64,000 bases of DNA, taken from positions 1-64,000 of the forward strand of contig JAQGJP010000007.1 in assembly GCA_028290545.1 (NCBI GenBank), written 5' to 3'. This stretch comes from Rhizobium sp. Lineage in GTDB: Bacteria; Pseudomonadota; Alphaproteobacteria; Rhizobiales; Rhizobiaceae. How positions within the stretch are numbered: position 1 is the first letter of the stretch; every line of letters begins with the position of its first letter. This document shows, piece by piece, positions 7,862-17,515 of the stretch. The notes under the pieces were generated by a model that made no database searches, was not told the DNA's origin, and worked only from the letters and a program-made list of their open reading frames with translations. Both the position numbers and the translations under genes were made by a program.

Positions 7862-9457
7862 ATGGAGCGACTAGCGGCTTACGTCACGCTGAGTTCGGGC
7901 TGGAAACGGTTTTTGATAGCCTTGCTCGCGGGTGCCTTTGCCGCATTGATGCTGCCGCCTTTCGGTATCTTCCTCGTCGGCTTTATCTCGTTTCCCATCC
8001 TGGTCTGGCTCATCGACGGTGCCTCGGGTGACCCGGATCGGGGCATATTGCGCAGACTCCTGCCTTCCTTCCGCATCGGATGGGCGTTCGGGCTGGGATA
8101 TTTCGTCGCAGGTCTCTGGTGGATCGGCAATTCGATGCTTGTCGAGGCTGATGAATTTGCCTGGGCGCTGCCCCTTGCTGTTCTCGGGCTGCCGGCCTTT
8201 CTTGCGCTTTATTACGGCCTGGCCACCGCGTTGGCGCGGCTTTTATGGACGGACGGGTTCGTGCGAATCATCGCACTGGCCGGCGCGTTCGGGCTCGCCG
8301 AATGGCTGCGTGGCATCCTGTTCACCGGCTTTCCGTGGAATGCCGTCGGTCAGGGCCTGATGCCATTTCCCTTGATGATGCAATCGCTTACGCTAATCGG
8401 CAGCCATTCCATGAATGTCGTTGCGGTGCTGATTTTTGCGGCACCGGCCCTGATTGCCACTGGCCGGGGCGCCAAGGCGGGCGTCGGTCTGGCCCTGCTG
8501 CTTTTCACCGCTCATATCGGCTTCGGCTACTATCAATTGCAACTGGCAATGCCGCCAAAAGAAAAGGAAAATCAACGTGTCGTCCGCCTGGTACAGCCGG
8601 TGATCGACCAGGCAGCCAAACTCGACGACAGCGAGCGCACCAGTGTTTTCGAACAGCATCTGGCGCTGACCAAGGCGGCGCGCGCGGATGGCGGCAAGCG
8701 GCCCGATTATGTCATCTGGCCTGAAACATCGATCCCCTTCATCCTCACCCAGAACCCGGACGCGCTGGTCAGGATAGCCGACGCGCTGGAGGACGGGCAG
8801 ATCCTGATTGCCGGTGCCGTGCGCACCGAAAGCGATAGCACAGGCCAGGAACCGCGCTATTATAATTCCGTCTATGTAATTGATTCACAAGGCCAGATCA
8901 TCGGCGCGGCCGACAAGGTGCACCTGGTGCCATTCGGGGAATATCTGCCTTTCGAGGATTTCTGGAAACAGATCAGCGTGAAAGCGATCGCGGCCATGCC
9001 CGGAGGCTATAGCGCCGCTACCCAGCATCACATCTTAGTGATGCCTGACGGAAACAAACTTTTGCCGCTGATTTGTTATGAGATCATTTTTCCGGACGAG
9101 ACGGGCGAACTCGCGAGCCAGGCCGATGCGATCGTCAATCTGACCAATGATGGCTGGTTCGGGTATACGCCCGGGCCCTGGCAGCACTTTTTCCAGGCGC
9201 GTCTAAGGGCAGTGGAGACGGGGCTACCGGTGATTCGCAACTCCAACAGCGGGATTTCTGCTGTGATAAACGCAAAAGGGGAAATAATTTCTGGACTCGG
9301 TTTTCAATCCAAGGGGTACATAGATGCATCGATACCTACCAAGATTGTACTATTATTGGACAGCAGAACCCGTACTACGTACTTTTGGTTGTTGGAATGC
9401 ATGGCTGTTTTGATTGCATTTTTCACTCGCATGAGTTTTGTTTTTAAACCGAATTGA
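7862..9457 (+). CDS. lnt: apolipoprotein N-acyltransferase
   Basis: The product is a 531-residue inner-membrane enzyme that transfers the third acyl chain to lipoproteins. Several N-terminal membrane segments precede a nitrilase-type domain. The catalytic triad is visible: Glu288 in IWPETSIPF, Lys352 in ADKVHLVPFGEYLP and Cys405 in LICYEIIFP. A final hydrophobic segment lies near 512-525. The order lnt-praR-metK-trmB is usual in rhizobia, but the corC-like gene normally found before lnt is replaced here by manC on the other strand. Confidence 0.94.
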   Translation: MERLAAYVTLSSGWKRFLIALLAGAFAALMLPPFGIFLVGFISFPILVWLIDGASGDPDRGILRRLLPSFRIGWAFGLGYFVAGLWWIGNSMLVEADEFAWALPLAVLGLPAFLALYYGLATALARLLWTDGFVRIIALAGAFGLAEWLRGILFTGFPWNAVGQGLMPFPLMMQSLTLIGSHSMNVVAVLIFAAPALIATGRGAKAGVGLALLLFTAHIGFGYYQLQLAMPPKEKENQRVVRLVQPVIDQAAKLDDSERTSVFEQHLALTKAARADGGKRPDYVIWPETSIPFILTQNPDALVRIADALEDGQILIAGAVRTESDSTGQEPRYYNSVYVIDSQGQIIGAADKVHLVPFGEYLPFEDFWKQISVKAIAAMPGGYSAATQHHILVMPDGNKLLPLICYEIIFPDETGELASQADAIVNLTNDGWFGYTPGPWQHFFQARLRAVETGLPVIRNSNSGISAVINAKGEIISGLGFQSKGYIDASIPTKIVLLLDSRTRTTYFWLLECMAVLIAFFTRMSFVFKPN

Positions 9458-9599
9458 CCAAAAACCCCTAAGAATGCATAGTGCATTTTGCGGGTCATAC
9501 GCGCCATGGTAAAACAGTTGTGTATGGTGCCGTACAACGCAGCGTTTGTGAATCTATTTGCGGAAAAATCACGAACGTATTTGTCAACAGGACATAGAC

Positions 9600-10028
9600 A
9601 TGATCGAAAACAAGAAGAAACCAAACCCCATCGATATTCATGTGGGGAGCCGGATCCGTCTCCGTCGCACGATGTTGGGCATGAGTCAGGAAAAGCTTGG
9701 GGAAGCGCTTGGCATCACTTTCCAGCAGATCCAGAAATACGAAAAGGGTACGAACCGGGTTGGCGCCAGCCGCCTGCAGGCGATTTCGAATATTCTCAAT
9801 GTGCCAGTGTCGTTCTTCTTCGAAGATGCGCCAGATGGCAACCCCTCGAATACGCCTGCCGGCATGGCCGAAGCTTCCAGCTCCAACTATGTCGTAGACT
9901 TCCTGTCCTCTTCCGAAGGCCTGCAGCTCAACCGAGCTTTCGTGAAGATCAATGACCAGAAGGTCCGCCGCAAGATCGTCGATCTCGTCAAGGCACTCGC
10001 TGCCGACGCCACCGCCGACGCCGAATAA
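9600..10028 (+). CDS. praR: XRE-family regulator PraR/PhrR
   Basis: The product has 142 residues from ATG 9600 (AGGA ribosome site); a start at 9558 would add 14 residues. It has a Cro/CI-type helix-turn-helix at about 19-72, with GSRIRLRRTMLGMSQEKLG and then ITFQQIQKYEKG, and a C-terminal tail ending DLVKALAADA. In rhizobia this gene sits between lnt and metK and is called praR (Rhizobium) or phrR (Sinorhizobium). PraR represses quorum-sensing and attachment genes. The identification rests on the domain and the gene order. Confidence 0.82.
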   Translation: MIENKKKPNPIDIHVGSRIRLRRTMLGMSQEKLGEALGITFQQIQKYEKGTNRVGASRLQAISNILNVPVSFFFEDAPDGNPSNTPAGMAEASSSNYVVDFLSSSEGLQLNRAFVKINDQKVRRKIVDLVKALAADATADAE

Positions 10029-10049
10029 CCCGCACTTTGTGCAACGATT

Positions 10050-10074
10050 GCGAGCTCCGCATCTGCGGGCTCGC
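10050..10074 (+). terminator. hairpin after praR
   Basis: Outer arms GCGAGC/GCTCGC and inner arms CCGCA/TGCGG form an almost continuous 11-pair stem 21 bases after the praR stop. No T-run follows, so it may slow or protect the transcript end rather than act as a full intrinsic terminator. Confidence 0.5.
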
Positions 10075-10548
10075 ACCCGGGGCAGCGGCTCAACCTGTCA
10101 TTTTCCCCGCATCAGGGCAGGCAGTGCTTCAAGAAAATCCTTGCGCAACGCCGGCCCCGCTGGTCCGGATGCCTTCGTCCCTATTTTCATCCGCACGAAG
10201 ACAATGCGATGACCCGTCCTTTTCAGCCCAGCCCCCGAACCTGCCGAGCGGACGCTTGCTGTCAGGTTTTCCCTGTGCGTCGCGCAGCCAGCCACGGCCG
10301 GTCTTGCCATGCACTTTCCAGCCATCGATTCGCCGCCGGCATGACAGCGGCCGAAGTGCAGGGTTCGGACGTGGCGATTGTGCCTCCGCTGATGTTTTTC
10401 ACGCCGGATCAACGGCGGCTCGATGTGCAACGCTTCGATATCTACACATCAAAGGGCTGCTGCTGGCAAATCGCGCAGCCGGCTGCCTCAAAAAGCATTA
10501 TCTCCCGCAAACAGCCCCATTTGAGCACAAAACGTGCGCCAAACCAGT

Positions 10549-10570
10549 GATATAAAGATATATTTATGTC
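10549..10570. promoter_or_regulatory. 22-bp dyad upstream of metK, SahR-like
   Basis: The half sites GATATAAAGAT and ATATTTATGTC form an 11+11 dyad with 9 of 11 positions symmetric, 70 bases before the metK start. The core ATAAAGATAT resembles, as I recall it, the site of SahR, an ArsR-family sensor of S-adenosylhomocysteine that controls methionine-cycle genes in proteobacteria. The identity of the bound protein is inferred. Confidence 0.42.
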
Positions 10571-10640
10571 CTTCTGTTCTTGTCTTTTTAATGCAAACTG
10601 ACTAGACATGCGTCGATATTTTCATTGAGGGGAACCCCGC

Positions 10641-11906
10641 ATGCGTTCGAGCTATCTTTTCACCAGCGAATCCGTTTCCGAAGGCCATCCGGACAAGGTT
10701 TGCGACCGTATTTCGGATGAAATCGTCGATCTCGTTTACCGCGAGGCACTCAAAACCGGCGTCGATCCGTGGACGGTTCGCATTGCTTGCGAGACCCTTG
10801 CAACCACCAACCGCGTCGTGATCGCCGGTGAGGTGCGCGTACCACACAGCCTGATGAAGAAGGACAAGGACGGCAACATCGTCAAGGACGCCTACGGCGA
10901 TCCGGCGATCAACCCGGCGAAGTTCAAGGCTGCGGCGCGCAAGGCCATCAAGGATATCGGTTACGAGCAGGACCGTTTCCATTGGAAGAAGGTCAAGATC
11001 GATGTTCTGCTCCATGCGCAGTCCGCCGATATTGCCCAGGGCGTCGACAGTTCCTCCGACCAGCAGGGTGAGGAAGGCGCAGGCGACCAGGGCATCATGT
11101 TCGGTTACGCTTGCGGCGAGACGCCGGACCTGATGCCGGCGCCGATCTATTATGCGCACCGTATCCTGCAACTGCTGTCGGATGCGCGCCGCAAGGGCGA
11201 TGGCGATGTCGGCAAGCTCGGCCCCGATGCCAAGAGCCAGGTGACCGTTCGCTACAACGACGGCAAGCCGGCCGAAGTCACCTCGATCGTTCTTTCCACG
11301 CAGCATCTCGATGCAGGCTGGGATTCGGCCAAGGTTCGCGAAGTCGTGGAGCCCTATATCCGCGAAGCGCTCGGTGACCTGCCGATCGCCAAGGACGCCG
11401 ACTGGTACATCAATCCGACCGGCAAGTTCGTGATCGGCGGTCCGGATGGCGATGCCGGCCTTACCGGTCGCAAGATCATCGTCGATACCTATGGCGGCGC
11501 TGCTCCCCATGGCGGCGGCGCGTTCTCGGGCAAGGACACGACCAAGGTCGACCGTTCCGCAGCTTACATGGCACGCTATCTCGCAAAGAACGTCGTGGCC
11601 GCCAGCCTTGCCGAACGCTGCACGATTCAGCTTTCCTACGCCATCGGCGTCGCCCAGCCGCTGTCGGTCTACGTCGATCTGCATGGCACGAGCAAGAAGG
11701 TGACCGAGGATCAGGTCGAAGCCGCCATCCGCAAGATCATCGACCTGTCGCCGTCGGGCATCCGCCGGCATCTCAGCCTCAACAAGCCGATCTACGCGAA
11801 AACATCGTCCTATGGCCATTTCGGCCGCAAGTCAGGCCGCGACGGTTCGTTCTCCTGGGAGAAGCTTGATCTGGTCAAACCGCTCAAGGACGCAATCTCG
11901 GCGTGA
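10641..11906 (+). CDS. metK: S-adenosylmethionine synthetase
   Basis: The product is a 421-residue enzyme making S-adenosylmethionine from methionine and ATP. The signatures are [18 protein letters not shown] near the N-terminus, [12 protein letters not shown] in the middle and [19 protein letters not shown] near 291-309. It is somewhat longer than E. coli MetK (384), as in other rhizobia. The start ATG follows a GAGGGGAA ribosome site. The stop overlaps the trmB start, so the two are co-transcribed. A SahR-like dyad lies upstream. Confidence 0.97.
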   Translation: MRSSYLFTSESVSEGHPDKVCDRISDEIVDLVYREALKTGVDPWTVRIACETLATTNRVVIAGEVRVPHSLMKKDKDGNIVKDAYGDPAINPAKFKAAARKAIKDIGYEQDRFHWKKVKIDVLLHAQSADIAQGVDSSSDQQGEEGAGDQGIMFGYACGETPDLMPAPIYYAHRILQLLSDARRKGDGDVGKLGPDAKSQVTVRYNDGKPAEVTSIVLSTQHLDAGWDSAKVREVVEPYIREALGDLPIAKDADWYINPTGKFVIGGPDGDAGLTGRKIIVDTYGGAAPHGGGAFSGKDTTKVDRSAAYMARYLAKNVVAASLAERCTIQLSYAIGVAQPLSVYVDLHGTSKKVTEDQVEAAIRKIIDLSPSGIRRHLSLNKPIYAKTSSYGHFGRKSGRDGSFSWEKLDLVKPLKDAISA

Positions 11907-12616
11907 ACCGGAACGACGAAAAGCAAGATCACCCGACGCGTTCGACCGAAGCTTTCTTCGGTCGACGCAAGGGCAAGCCGTTGCGCGAAAACCAGACGCG
12001 GCTGATGGACGAAAAGCTCTCCGCGCTTCGCCTCGCACTCGCCGATCCGGCACCGGACGATCTGAGATCCCTCTATCCGGTGCCTGTCGAGACAATCAGG
12101 CTGGAGATCGGATTTGGCGGGGGCGAACACCTGATCCACCGTGCCGTCAATGCCCCCACGACCGGTTTCATCGGCGTCGAACCGTTCGTCAACTCGATGG
12201 CGAAGCTGCTGGCCAGGGTCGAAACGCTCGAACTCGACAATATCCGGCTGCATGACGATGATGCGACCGTGGTGCTTGATTGGCTGCCGCCTGCAACGAT
12301 CGACCAGATCGATCTTCTCTATCCCGACCCCTGGCCGAAGACGCGGCACTGGAAGCGGCGGTTTGTTTCGGATGTCAATCTGAAGCGGATCCACCGCGTG
12401 CTGAAGCCGGGCGGCCTGTTCTGCTTTGCGTCCGACATCGATACCTATGTCAACTGGACGCTGCAGCATGTCGCGCGCCATGATGGTTTCGAGTGGACCG
12501 CCGGCAATGCGCTCGACTGGTTGACGCCATTTGCCGATTGGCCGGGAACGCGATACGAAGCCAAGGCCCGGCGCGAGGGGCGGTCCTCTGCATATCTCAC
12601 GTTCAAGCGGCTGTAG
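11903..12616 (+). CDS. trmB: tRNA (guanine-N7-)-methyltransferase
   Basis: The product has 237 residues and starts at GTG 11903, inside the metK stop codon region. The SAM-binding motif [15 protein letters not shown] and the family motif [17 protein letters not shown] are present. It methylates G46 of tRNA to m7G. Coupling to metK gives a methyl-donor and methyl-user pair. The N-terminus is basic and probably disordered. Confidence 0.93.
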   Translation: MNRNDEKQDHPTRSTEAFFGRRKGKPLRENQTRLMDEKLSALRLALADPAPDDLRSLYPVPVETIRLEIGFGGGEHLIHRAVNAPTTGFIGVEPFVNSMAKLLARVETLELDNIRLHDDDATVVLDWLPPATIDQIDLLYPDPWPKTRHWKRRFVSDVNLKRIHRVLKPGGLFCFASDIDTYVNWTLQHVARHDGFEWTAGNALDWLTPFADWPGTRYEAKARREGRSSAYLTFKRL

Positions 12617-12643
12617 CCTGGCGGGAAATCTGGAGCCATCGAT

Positions 12644-12832
12644 ATGTTCGTGCTGATCCTGACGCTTTATACTCTTGCGCCCGCTGTAAATCCGCCTGTT
12701 ATCACCGACACAAAGATGCTGCAGATCGAAGGTTTCAAGTCTCTGGACGCATGCGATGCCGCAGCCCGTGTCTACAGGAATGTCCAAGAGTTCAACGTGG
12801 CCTATCGGGCCACCTGCATTCAGGTGCAATAG
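12644..12832 (+). CDS. small putative exported protein
   Basis: The product has 62 residues, with GGAG nine bases before the ATG. The first 13 or so residues are hydrophobic (MFVLILTLYTLAP), consistent with a short signal or anchor. The rest, IEGFKSLDACDAAARVY and a final CIQVQ, has two cysteines that could form a disulphide. I do not recognise the family. Small proteins with an ACxxAA-type pattern and a C-terminal C-x-Q are common in rhizobia. Confidence 0.5.
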   Translation: MFVLILTLYTLAPAVNPPVITDTKMLQIEGFKSLDACDAAARVYRNVQEFNVAYRATCIQVQ

Positions 12833-12893
12833 TTCGTCAAGGCCAGGCGCGAAGGGCGGCCCTTCGCGTTGCCTCTCATTTTGATCCCTGGCT

Positions 12894-13148
12894 TTAGTGC
12901 AGGCTCACAGTCGTCAGATCGTCTTCAGCGGCCTTGAAGAAGGTCGATGAGCGGTTGTCGGTCAGCAGAATCGGGGTACCATCGGCGCCGAACAAAGCCC
13001 AGAGGTCAAGGCCGGGGTTCAGATCGGGCGCTTCCGGGAATACACGTGAAACGTCTTCCGAGCGCATCTTCCGGATATAGCCGACCTTACCGGCACCAAG
13101 ATGGGCGAATTCGTTTTTTGTCAGTCTGTCTAGAACAGTCGTAGCCAT
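12894..13148 (-). CDS. DUF1150 family protein
   Basis: The product is an 84-residue protein ending LTTVSLH, with the DUF1150 pattern of a LTKNEFAHLG-type start, VGYIRKM and LWALFGADGTPILLTDN. GGAGG precedes the ATG at 13148. This family is nearly always next to a small heat-shock gene in Hyphomicrobiales, as here (51 bases downstream of hsp20). Its role is unknown. Co-expression with the chaperone from the RpoH-like promoter at 13701-13729 is likely. Confidence 0.85.
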   Translation of the reverse strand: MATTVLDRLTKNEFAHLGAGKVGYIRKMRSEDVSRVFPEAPDLNPGLDLWALFGADGTPILLTDNRSSTFFKAAEDDLTTVSLH

Positions 13149-13199
13149 GTCATGCCTCCTACTCGTTTCGGTAGACGCGGTGTTGGTTAACCGCAGTTG

Positions 13200-13631
13200 T
13201 CATTCTGAAACGGAAATGTTAATTTTCCTCACCATCTTTTCAGGCTCCGGACGAACGAGGTCGACTGACAGCAATCCGTTCTTCAGGACAGCGCCGATGA
13301 CTTTCATCCCGTCCGCGAGCATGAAACAGCGTTGGAACTGGCGTGAGGCAATGCCACGGTGCAGGTATTCCCTTTCGCCCTGATCGTTCTGCCGGCCGCG
13401 AATGAGGAGTTGGTTTTCTTCCGTCGTGACATCGAGGTCCTCGTCGGCAAAACCGGCAACTGCAAGCGTAATCCTCAGCCGCTCGGGCTCGCCGAGGGAC
13501 GGATCGGCCTTTAGCCGTTCGATATTGTAGGGCGGATAACCATCGTTGCTCTTGGCAAGACGCTCAAGCGTCTTTTCCATCGCGTCGAAGCCCAGAAGAA
13601 GTGGGCTGGCAAAGGGCGTTACTCGGGTCAT
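13200..13631 (-). CDS. small heat-shock protein (Hsp20/IbpA family)
   Basis: The product has 143 residues from ATG 13631 (MTRVTPFASPLLLGFD). An alpha-crystallin domain spans about 35-130: PPYNIERL, LRITLAVAGF, LLIRGRQND, YLHRGIASRQFQRCF and GLLSVDLVRP. It should be an ATP-independent holdase that binds unfolding proteins in the cytoplasm. A longer frame to 13739 would run through the promoter and is rejected. Followed by the DUF1150 gene. Confidence 0.92.
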   Translation of the reverse strand: MTRVTPFASPLLLGFDAMEKTLERLAKSNDGYPPYNIERLKADPSLGEPERLRITLAVAGFADEDLDVTTEENQLLIRGRQNDQGEREYLHRGIASRQFQRCFMLADGMKVIGAVLKNGLLSVDLVRPEPEKMVRKINISVSE

Positions 13632-13700
13632 CTCAATCCATGTCCTTGGCTGCAAGCGACAATCGCCAGGCCTTCGAAATGAAGCGCTCCGGCTCCCTCC

Positions 13701-13729
13701 ATATGGTGCCTGTGCGAAACACTTGCAAG
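13701..13729 (-). promoter_or_regulatory. RpoH (sigma-32) type promoter for hsp20
   Basis: On the minus strand CTTGCA (13729-13724) is separated by 17 bases from CCATAT (13706-13701). The rhizobial RpoH consensus is CTTGAA-N16/17-CCTATAT. It lies 70 bases before the hsp20 ATG. A second CTTGCA-like copy (TGCAAGTGT repeated with a 2-base spacer) lies just upstream. Confidence 0.6.
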
Positions 13730-13799
13730 ACACTTGCATGGCCTGAATCGCCAGCCCATAGTCGCAAACGGCTTACAAATCACTCAGGGAATTCAGTGC

Positions 13800-14744
13800 A
13801 TGGGCAGTCCGCGTAAAATCATCATCGATACCGACCCGGGCCAGGACGACGCCGCAGCCATCATGCTTGCGCTCGGCTCGCCGGAAGAGATCGAAGTGCT
13901 CGGGATCACCACCGTGGCAGGCAATGTGCCGCTTGCCCGGACGTCCACCAATGCGCGGATCATCTGCGAATTCGCAGGGCGCCCCGATGTGAAAGTCTAT
14001 GCCGGTGCCGAACGGCCGCTGAAGCGCAAGCCGATTTCCGCCGAACATGTGCATGGCGCGACGGGGCTTGATGGGCCGCCGCTTTTCGAGCCGACCATGC
14101 CGCTGCAGGATCAGAACGGCGTCGACTTCATCATCGAGACGCTGCGCCGCGAGCCGAAGGGCACCGTAACGCTCTGCACGCTCGGGCCGCTGACCAACGT
14201 CGCCCTTGCATTGACCAGGGCGCCGGATATCGCTGCCAGCATCCGGGAAATCGTATTGATGGGCGGCGCCTATTTCGAGGTCGGCAACATCACGCCCACC
14301 GCCGAATTCAATATCTATGTCGATCCGGAGGCAGCCGAGATCGTCTTCAAATCCGGCGTGCCGCTGGTGATGTTGACGCTGGATGTGACCCACAAGGTGC
14401 TGACGCTCAAGGCTCGCATCGAAAGTATCCGCTCGCTCGGCACGCGCGCTGCCGTGGCGCTTGCCCAGATGCTGGACTTCTTCGAACGCTTCGACATCGA
14501 AAAATACGGCTCGGACGGCGGACCGCTGCACGATCCGACCGTGATTGCCTACCTGCTCAAGCCAGAACTTTTCGCCGGCCGGGATTGCAATGTCGAGATC
14601 GAGGTGAATTCCGAGCTGACTTTGGGCATGACCGTGATCGACTGGTGGCGCGTGACCGATCGACCGAAGAATGCCAAGGTGCTGAAAGATGTCGATGCAC
14701 AGGGATTCTTTGATTTGCTGACGGAACGAGTGGGACGGCTTTGA
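13800..14744 (+). CDS. inosine/uridine-preferring nucleoside hydrolase
   Basis: The product has 314 residues from ATG 13800 (AGGGA ribosome site). The N-terminal metal and ribose motif IIIDTDPGQDDAAAI is diagnostic, with GGAYFEVGNITPTAEFNIY and GGPLHDPTVIAYLL (catalytic-region histidine) further on. It cleaves ribonucleosides to base and ribose. The ribokinase gene at 17516-18415 would use the ribose; the two are now separated by a kinase remnant and a chemoreceptor gene. Confidence 0.92.
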   Translation: MGSPRKIIIDTDPGQDDAAAIMLALGSPEEIEVLGITTVAGNVPLARTSTNARIICEFAGRPDVKVYAGAERPLKRKPISAEHVHGATGLDGPPLFEPTMPLQDQNGVDFIIETLRREPKGTVTLCTLGPLTNVALALTRAPDIAASIREIVLMGGAYFEVGNITPTAEFNIYVDPEAAEIVFKSGVPLVMLTLDVTHKVLTLKARIESIRSLGTRAAVALAQMLDFFERFDIEKYGSDGGPLHDPTVIAYLLKPELFAGRDCNVEIEVNSELTLGMTVIDWWRVTDRPKNAKVLKDVDAQGFFDLLTERVGRL

Positions 14745-14753
14745 CAGTCACGA

Positions 14754-15056
14754 TCACTGTTCGATCACACAAGCGACGATGGCGGGATGCCTGAGCACCT
14801 CGGAAACCAGTTCATCGACGGTGCGCGCTGAATCGAGCTGCAGTATCGGTGCTTTCTGTGTCAGAAGCCATTGTTCATGGGCTGCGAGGCTTCGGCGCTC
14901 GGGGCCTGCTGTGTCATAGGTGGCCGCCCATTCCAGGAATTCCGCGCTCTTGACCGCCATATCACCGCCGGGCTTGATCCTGTCACCGTACCGGGCGCGC
15001 TCCCGCTGCCTTATCCGCTGCATACGGATCGTCGGGACCGCACCATTCTCATGCAT
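14754..15056 (-). pseudogene. C-terminal fragment of an adenylate-kinase-like P-loop kinase
   Basis: About 85 residues (ERARYGDRIKPGGDM, EFLEWAATYDTAGPERRS, HEQWLLTQKAPILQLD, TVDELVSEVL) match the C-terminal half of a small adenylate-kinase-like P-loop family. The N-terminal half with the Walker A loop is missing. Upstream, the frame runs into the chemoreceptor terminator at 15062-15097. I read it as a truncated relic whose 5' end was lost, perhaps when the chemoreceptor gene arrived. Residual expression is possible but a functional kinase is not. Confidence 0.55.
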
Positions 15057-15061
15057 CAGAA

Positions 15062-15097
15062 GCAAACCGCCCGCAGCGACTGCTGTGGGCGGTTTGC
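15062..15097 (-). terminator. strong terminator of the chemoreceptor gene
   Basis: GCAAACCGCCC (15062-15072) pairs perfectly with GGGCGGTTTGC (15087-15097), with a CAG/CTG extension inside. On the minus strand it is followed by TTCTGATG. It lies 44 bases after the chemoreceptor stop. Confidence 0.78.
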
Positions 15098-15140
15098 GCA
15101 CTCAATGGGGCTACCCACAACAGGCCTGGGCAGATGCTGC

Positions 15141-17375
15141 TTACGCCCGCATTCTTCCGGACATCGCGCGCAGTTGATGCGTTCCAACCGGTTCGGACGT
15201 CCGGAAGCGGCCGACGAGCGATTTCAGGCTTGCGGCCTCTTGGCTCAGCGTCATGGATGCGGCAGTGGTCTCCTCCACCATCGCTGCATTCTGCTGGGTC
15301 ACCTGGTCCATGTGATGCATAGCCGTGTTCATTTCGCGCAGGCCGACGGCCTGTTCGCTGGCCGAAACCGAAATCATCCGGATGAGGCTATTGATCTGCA
15401 TGACCTGCGAGGATATCGCCTGCAGCGTTTCACCGGTTTGGGCAACCAGGCTGACACCGTCGTTGACCTGCGCTTCCGAGGCGCTGATCAGAGATTTGAT
15501 CTCTTTGGCGGCGGTGGCCGAACGCTGGGCGAGCTCGCGCACTTCCTGTGCGACGACCGCGAAACCCTTGCCGGCTTCACCGGCACGCGCGGCCTCCACA
15601 CCGGCATTCAGCGCCAGCAGGTTAGTCTGGAAGGCAATCTCATCGATGACGCTGATGATATTGGTGATCTGGCCCGAGGATTTCTCGATGCCATGCATGG
15701 CGGCGATTGCCCGCTGGACGATGTTGCCTGATTTCTCGGCATCGGTGCTGGCGTTCTGGACGGCGCTGGCCGCGGTCTTGGCATTCTCGGCGCTGGAGTT
15801 GACCTGTTCGGTGATCTGGTTGAGCGCTGCCGCCGTCTGCTCGAGCTGGGCTGCCTGCTGTTCGGTGCGCTTGGAGAGATCGTTGGCGCTGGCGCTGATT
15901 TCACCCGTGCCACTGCCGATCGCGCCCACAGCCATGTTGACCATGCGCACCGTTTCTTCAAGGCTATCGACGGCCGAGTTGAAATTGCTCTTGAGACTCA
16001 GATATTCGCCCGGGAAATCGCCATCGATACGAAATGCAAGATCGCCGTTCGACAGTTTCTCAAGCGCCCGACCGACCTCGGAGACGATGTAATGCTGCGT
16101 GCGTGCGTTCTCCGCACGTTCGCTTTCCGTCTGCGATCGTTCGGTCTCGCTGGCACGACGGGCGCTCTCCGCTTCGCTCTGAAGACGAACCGAGTCGGCA
16201 AGCTTATGACGGAAGCCTTCAAGCGCACGAGCAACGGCACCCGTCTCATCCTGACGTTCCTGGCCGGAAACCGCGGTGTGATAATCGCCGGAGCCGAGTG
16301 TAGTGACATCGGCGATCAGGCTTTCGATCGGCGTCTGCACGAACTTGCGGGCGGAGAACCACAGAGCGCCGAGAACTGCCAGCAGGAGAACCAGGCCAGC
16401 GAGGACCATCATCATTGTCTGGTCCTGAACCGGGCCGGCGAGTGCCGTATCAGGAACATCGACGAGCAGCACCCATGTCGCGTTTACATCCGCGAGCTTG
16501 AACGGATAGACGAGTCGGCTGAAGCTTTCGCCTTTGGCATTCTTGAGATCAGAGATGGAGGTTGCCTGGCCGGTTTCCAGCGTCGTCTTGATCTTGGCAG
16601 GCTCTGCACCATCATAAGCCTTCATCATCTGCTTGACGGTCGGGGCGACCAGCCATTTGCCATCCTGCGACAGCAACATGACCTTGCCTGTGCCGAAAGG
16701 CGTCAGCGACGAAAGGCTCTTTGCCAGCATGCTCAGCGAGACATCGACGCCGGCGACGCCGATCAACTTGCCGTTCGAGATCACCGGGTAGCTGATCGAG
16801 CTCATCGCCGTGTCCTCGTCGAGCGCCTGCGCCACGTAGGGCTTGGTGATCGAACCCTTGAGCGTCTTCGCCGAAACCCCATACCATTCCGCGCCGTAGT
16901 CTTCGTCGAAGGTGGAGAATGTGGCTTCGTCGTTCTTGCCCTTGGTCCAATAAGGATTGAACGTGCCGCTCTTCTTGCTGCCGCCCAGATCGTTGTTGCC
17001 CTTGGCCTTGTCCTGAAGTGTGTCAAAGCCCTTGGGCTCTTCGGCGAACCAGCTGCCGAAGGCAGAAGGCTGCTGCTCGAGATTGGTCTTCAGGATATCG
17101 ATGACGTCCTTGCGGTCCAGCGTCGACATCTGATGACCGTGCGCAATCACGCCGGCCATCGTGCGGGCAGCACTCGTCAGCGCGCCGACGTCGGCCGCGA
17201 CGGATGCAGCGATCGATTTCGCCTCTGTTTCAGCCTGGCTCATGATCAGCGACTGGACGCGGTCGCGCGTTTGCGAAATCAGGAAGAAATTGGACGCGAG
17301 CAGAAGGGTGGCGACCGTTGCCCCGGTGACAAGGAGCAGTTTGGTGGCCAGGGACTTTGGGGCAAGAACGCTCAT
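15141..17375 (-). CDS. methyl-accepting chemotaxis protein with dCache sensor
   Basis: The product is a 744-residue transmembrane receptor. A membrane helix at about 12-34 is followed by a periplasmic double-Cache sensor (about 40-325, with [18 protein letters not shown] and [10 protein letters not shown] segments). A second helix lies at about 330-352, then HAMP units, then the methyl-accepting domain with the conserved hairpin tip [21 protein letters not shown] (read across about 592-612). The C-terminus GRMRA lacks the xWxxF CheR tether. Ligands of this sensor type are often amino acids or organic acids; none can be assigned here. It is monocistronic, with its own terminator. Confidence 0.93.
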   Translation of the reverse strand: MSVLAPKSLATKLLLVTGATVATLLLASNFFLISQTRDRVQSLIMSQAETEAKSIAASVAADVGALTSAARTMAGVIAHGHQMSTLDRKDVIDILKTNLEQQPSAFGSWFAEEPKGFDTLQDKAKGNNDLGGSKKSGTFNPYWTKGKNDEATFSTFDEDYGAEWYGVSAKTLKGSITKPYVAQALDEDTAMSSISYPVISNGKLIGVAGVDVSLSMLAKSLSSLTPFGTGKVMLLSQDGKWLVAPTVKQMMKAYDGAEPAKIKTTLETGQATSISDLKNAKGESFSRLVYPFKLADVNATWVLLVDVPDTALAGPVQDQTMMMVLAGLVLLLAVLGALWFSARKFVQTPIESLIADVTTLGSGDYHTAVSGQERQDETGAVARALEGFRHKLADSVRLQSEAESARRASETERSQTESERAENARTQHYIVSEVGRALEKLSNGDLAFRIDGDFPGEYLSLKSNFNSAVDSLEETVRMVNMAVGAIGSGTGEISASANDLSKRTEQQAAQLEQTAAALNQITEQVNSSAENAKTAASAVQNASTDAEKSGNIVQRAIAAMHGIEKSSGQITNIISVIDEIAFQTNLLALNAGVEAARAGEAGKGFAVVAQEVRELAQRSATAAKEIKSLISASEAQVNDGVSLVAQTGETLQAISSQVMQINSLIRMISVSASEQAVGLREMNTAMHHMDQVTQQNAAMVEETTAASMTLSQEAASLKSLVGRFRTSEPVGTHQLRAMSGRMRA

Positions 17376-17515
17376 GTAGGCCTCAAGGCAAAAAATTGGT
17401 GAAACCCGTCAAACCGGGGCTGTATATTCCCTATCGGTCATTCCTTAAAATTGCGGAAAGGGCGGATACCAATTGTTTGCCATGGCGGCTTGTGCGCAGC
17501 GTTGCCCCCAGCGTT

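Larger units (their letters stand above)
10029..10640. other. 612-base gap between praR and metK
   Basis: No convincing gene is visible. Open frames of about 110 codons exist on both strands (10209-10550 plus and 10098-10430 minus) but show no family features or good ribosome sites. The gap contains a hairpin at 10050-10074 and an AT-rich 22-bp dyad at 10549-10570. The last 100 bases are AT-rich and should hold the metK promoter. I found no match to the SAM-II riboswitch as I know it. Confidence 0.5.

Noticed and set aside
10098..10550. Open frames of about 110 codons on both strands between praR and metK
   Set aside because: Low-complexity translations, mutually overlapping, without ribosome sites or similarity that I recognise.
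10541..10640. SAM riboswitch upstream of metK
   Set aside because: I looked for the SAM-II pseudoknot core and saw no matching segments; the region is better explained by a protein-binding dyad.
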